A model generated the notes under the pieces. That model did not search any database. It was not told the origin of the DNA and saw only the letters and a list, made by a program, of their open reading frames with translations. A stretch of DNA of 54,724 bases, from positions 1-54,724 of the forward strand of contig JAEELL010000008.1 in assembly GCA_016282745.1 (NCBI GenBank), in the 5' to 3' direction. Numbering within the stretch: the first letter of the stretch is position 1; every line of letters starts with the position of its first letter. This DNA is from Lachnospiraceae bacterium (GTDB lineage: Bacteria; Bacillota; Clostridia; Lachnospirales; Lachnospiraceae). Positions 53,781-54,724 of this stretch are shown piece by piece. A program made the position numbers and the translations under genes.

Positions 53781-54281
53781 CTATTTGATATAATCTATAA
53801 TTACATCTGCTATCTTATCTGCCATAACCAGCTTGTAGTCAAGTCTTGAATCCTGCGAAGAAACATGCTCATGAAAACAATTTGTTCCTTCTACTGTATC
53901 TACCGCAAAGAAAACCTCCCCGGGAACACTGTCTTTATTATTCGGGTCAACATTTCCAAAACTTCCGGTCACTCCAATTCCAATATCTGCTCCAAAAGTA
54001 TTTCTGCAACACTTTGCCATCTCACCAGCCGTCTGCAATGAATACACACCAAACTCCTCAATGACACTGGCCGGAACTCCCTGCATAATCTTTGCTTCGT
54101 TACAGTAAGTTATAAAAGCTCCTTTCATAATAGCCGATGCTCCTTCAGTATCTGTAATAAGAGAAGCCACCTGCCCTGAAGTGCAACTCTCCATTGTTGT
54201 AATTGTTTTCTTTTTTTCTATTAATAATCTTGTCAGTTTTTCATATTTATTTCTAATTAGTAATTCATCTGTTTGATTCAT
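53781..54281 (-). CDS. CinA C-terminal domain protein, nicotinamide-nucleotide amidase (PncC-like)
   Basis: 166 residues from the ATG at 54281 (GAGGTGG upstream; an ATG four codons earlier overlaps that site). 'TITTMESCTSGQVASLITDTEGASAIMKGAFITYCNEAK', 'FGVYSLQTAGEMAKCC' and 'DIGIGVTGSFGNVDPNNKDSVPGEVFFAV' match the stand-alone CinA C domain, which deamidates nicotinamide mononucleotide in NAD recycling. It lacks the N-terminal MoaB-like domain. It is 40 nt upstream of the glycosyltransferase gene. Confidence 0.9.
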   Translation of the reverse strand: MNQTDELLIRNKYEKLTRLLIEKKKTITTMESCTSGQVASLITDTEGASAIMKGAFITYCNEAKIMQGVPASVIEEFGVYSLQTAGEMAKCCRNTFGADIGIGVTGSFGNVDPNNKDSVPGEVFFAVDTVEGTNCFHEHVSSQDSRLDYKLVMADKIADVIIDYIK

Positions 54282-54511
54282 AATCCACCTCATTTTCTAC
54301 AAAAAACTTCATCTATAAGTTATTATACAACACAACTGTATTTATATCACACTCAAAATTCGCCTCACTATTGTGCCTCACCATTGTGCTTAACTATTTG
54401 TAATCAATATTTGACCTCACTATGAAAAAGATTTGGATTATTTATAAAAAACTGTTTACAAATCAAAATAATTATAGTAGAATAATTCTTGCGTGTGAAA
54501 CACGTGACAAT

Positions 54512-54583
<72 letters not shown>

Positions 54584-54591
54584 TTTTTTAT

Positions 54592-54724
54592 GCAGTAAAA
54601 TAGGCACCTTACAGGTGCTTATTTTATTGCATAAACGAGCCCAATCCTGGGCTCGAATGTTCGAACCTTCTCGGCTGCCGCCTCGGTCGTTGCTTCTGCT
54701 TCGCAGAGGTGTCCACTGGACACC
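54592..54724. other. Cluster of hairpins downstream of tRNA-Gly
   Basis: A 17-bp fully paired hairpin with two G-T pairs (54592-54608 with 54614-54630, GCAGTAAAATAGGCACC arm), GAGCCCA/TGGGCTC (54638-54655), and GGTGTCC/GGACACC at the window edge (54709-54724). No protein gene is seen. The window ends inside this region. Confidence 0.6.

Overview
The window looks like chromosome of a low-GC, Gram-positive anaerobe of the Clostridia, most likely Lachnospiraceae (Butyrivibrio/Roseburia/Eubacterium type). The grounds are an AT-rich sequence with strong GGAGG ribosome sites and TTGACA-N17-TATAAT promoters, a class B sortase with an SPKTG-anchored substrate, lysine-rich 'YKGKKL' surface modules, secreted multidomain CAZymes with Thr/Pro/Gln linkers, and an MMPL transporter next to a Gly-repeat YhgE-like protein. 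The family assignment is inference. Most genes are on the minus strand. No phage, IS element, rRNA or CRISPR array is visible.

Layout: 0.3-1.4 kb, phosphatase and acetyltransferase. 1.6-7.5 kb, two secreted proteins: a discoidin/DUF5005-like/CE2 esterase and a transglutaminase-like protein. 7.7-12.4 kb, cell-wall locus: sortase B, LCP ligase, SPKTG surface protein, membrane protein, amidase. 12.7-18.2 kb, YhgE-like protein, MMPL transporter, TetR regulator. 18.3-25.9 kb, luxS, TraX-like protein, a GH13 isoamylase homologue that has lost its catalytic residues, ABC-F ATPase, alpha/beta hydrolase, GH3 lipoprotein. 26.1-27.2 kb, HD-GYP protein with a degenerate receiver. 27.7-32.2 kb, a GH5-GH18 fusion. 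32.6-37.0 kb, folC-folP-folBK-pheA cluster. 37.1-43.1 kb, SH3 protein, DUF1292 protein, UvrD-like helicase, a padR/HAAS operon, P-loop kinase. 43.5-46.5 kb, SecB-like chaperone and a GH46 chitosanase. 46.7-51.1 kb, metF, metE, LysR regulator. 51.3-54.6 kb, DUF2812/PadR operon, GT1 glycosyltransferase, CinA-like amidase, tRNA-Gly(GCC).

How genes relate: three secreted enzymes far apart in the window (CE2 esterase, GH5-GH18, GH46 chitosanase) carry the same ~150-residue accessory module that I do not recognise, and two of them also share a ~85-residue FN3-like module. With the GH3 hexosaminidase-like lipoprotein they suggest a secreted system acting on amino-sugar or mixed beta-glycans such as chitin, chitosan or fungal wall. 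The folate genes, metF, metE and luxS together cover much of one-carbon and activated-methyl metabolism. The sortase, LCP, SPKTG and amidase genes form an envelope-assembly block.

Structured non-coding DNA is also prominent: a dispersed intergenic repeat family, a ~140-bp palindromic element, hairpin arrays, and PadR operators lying inside a consensus promoter.
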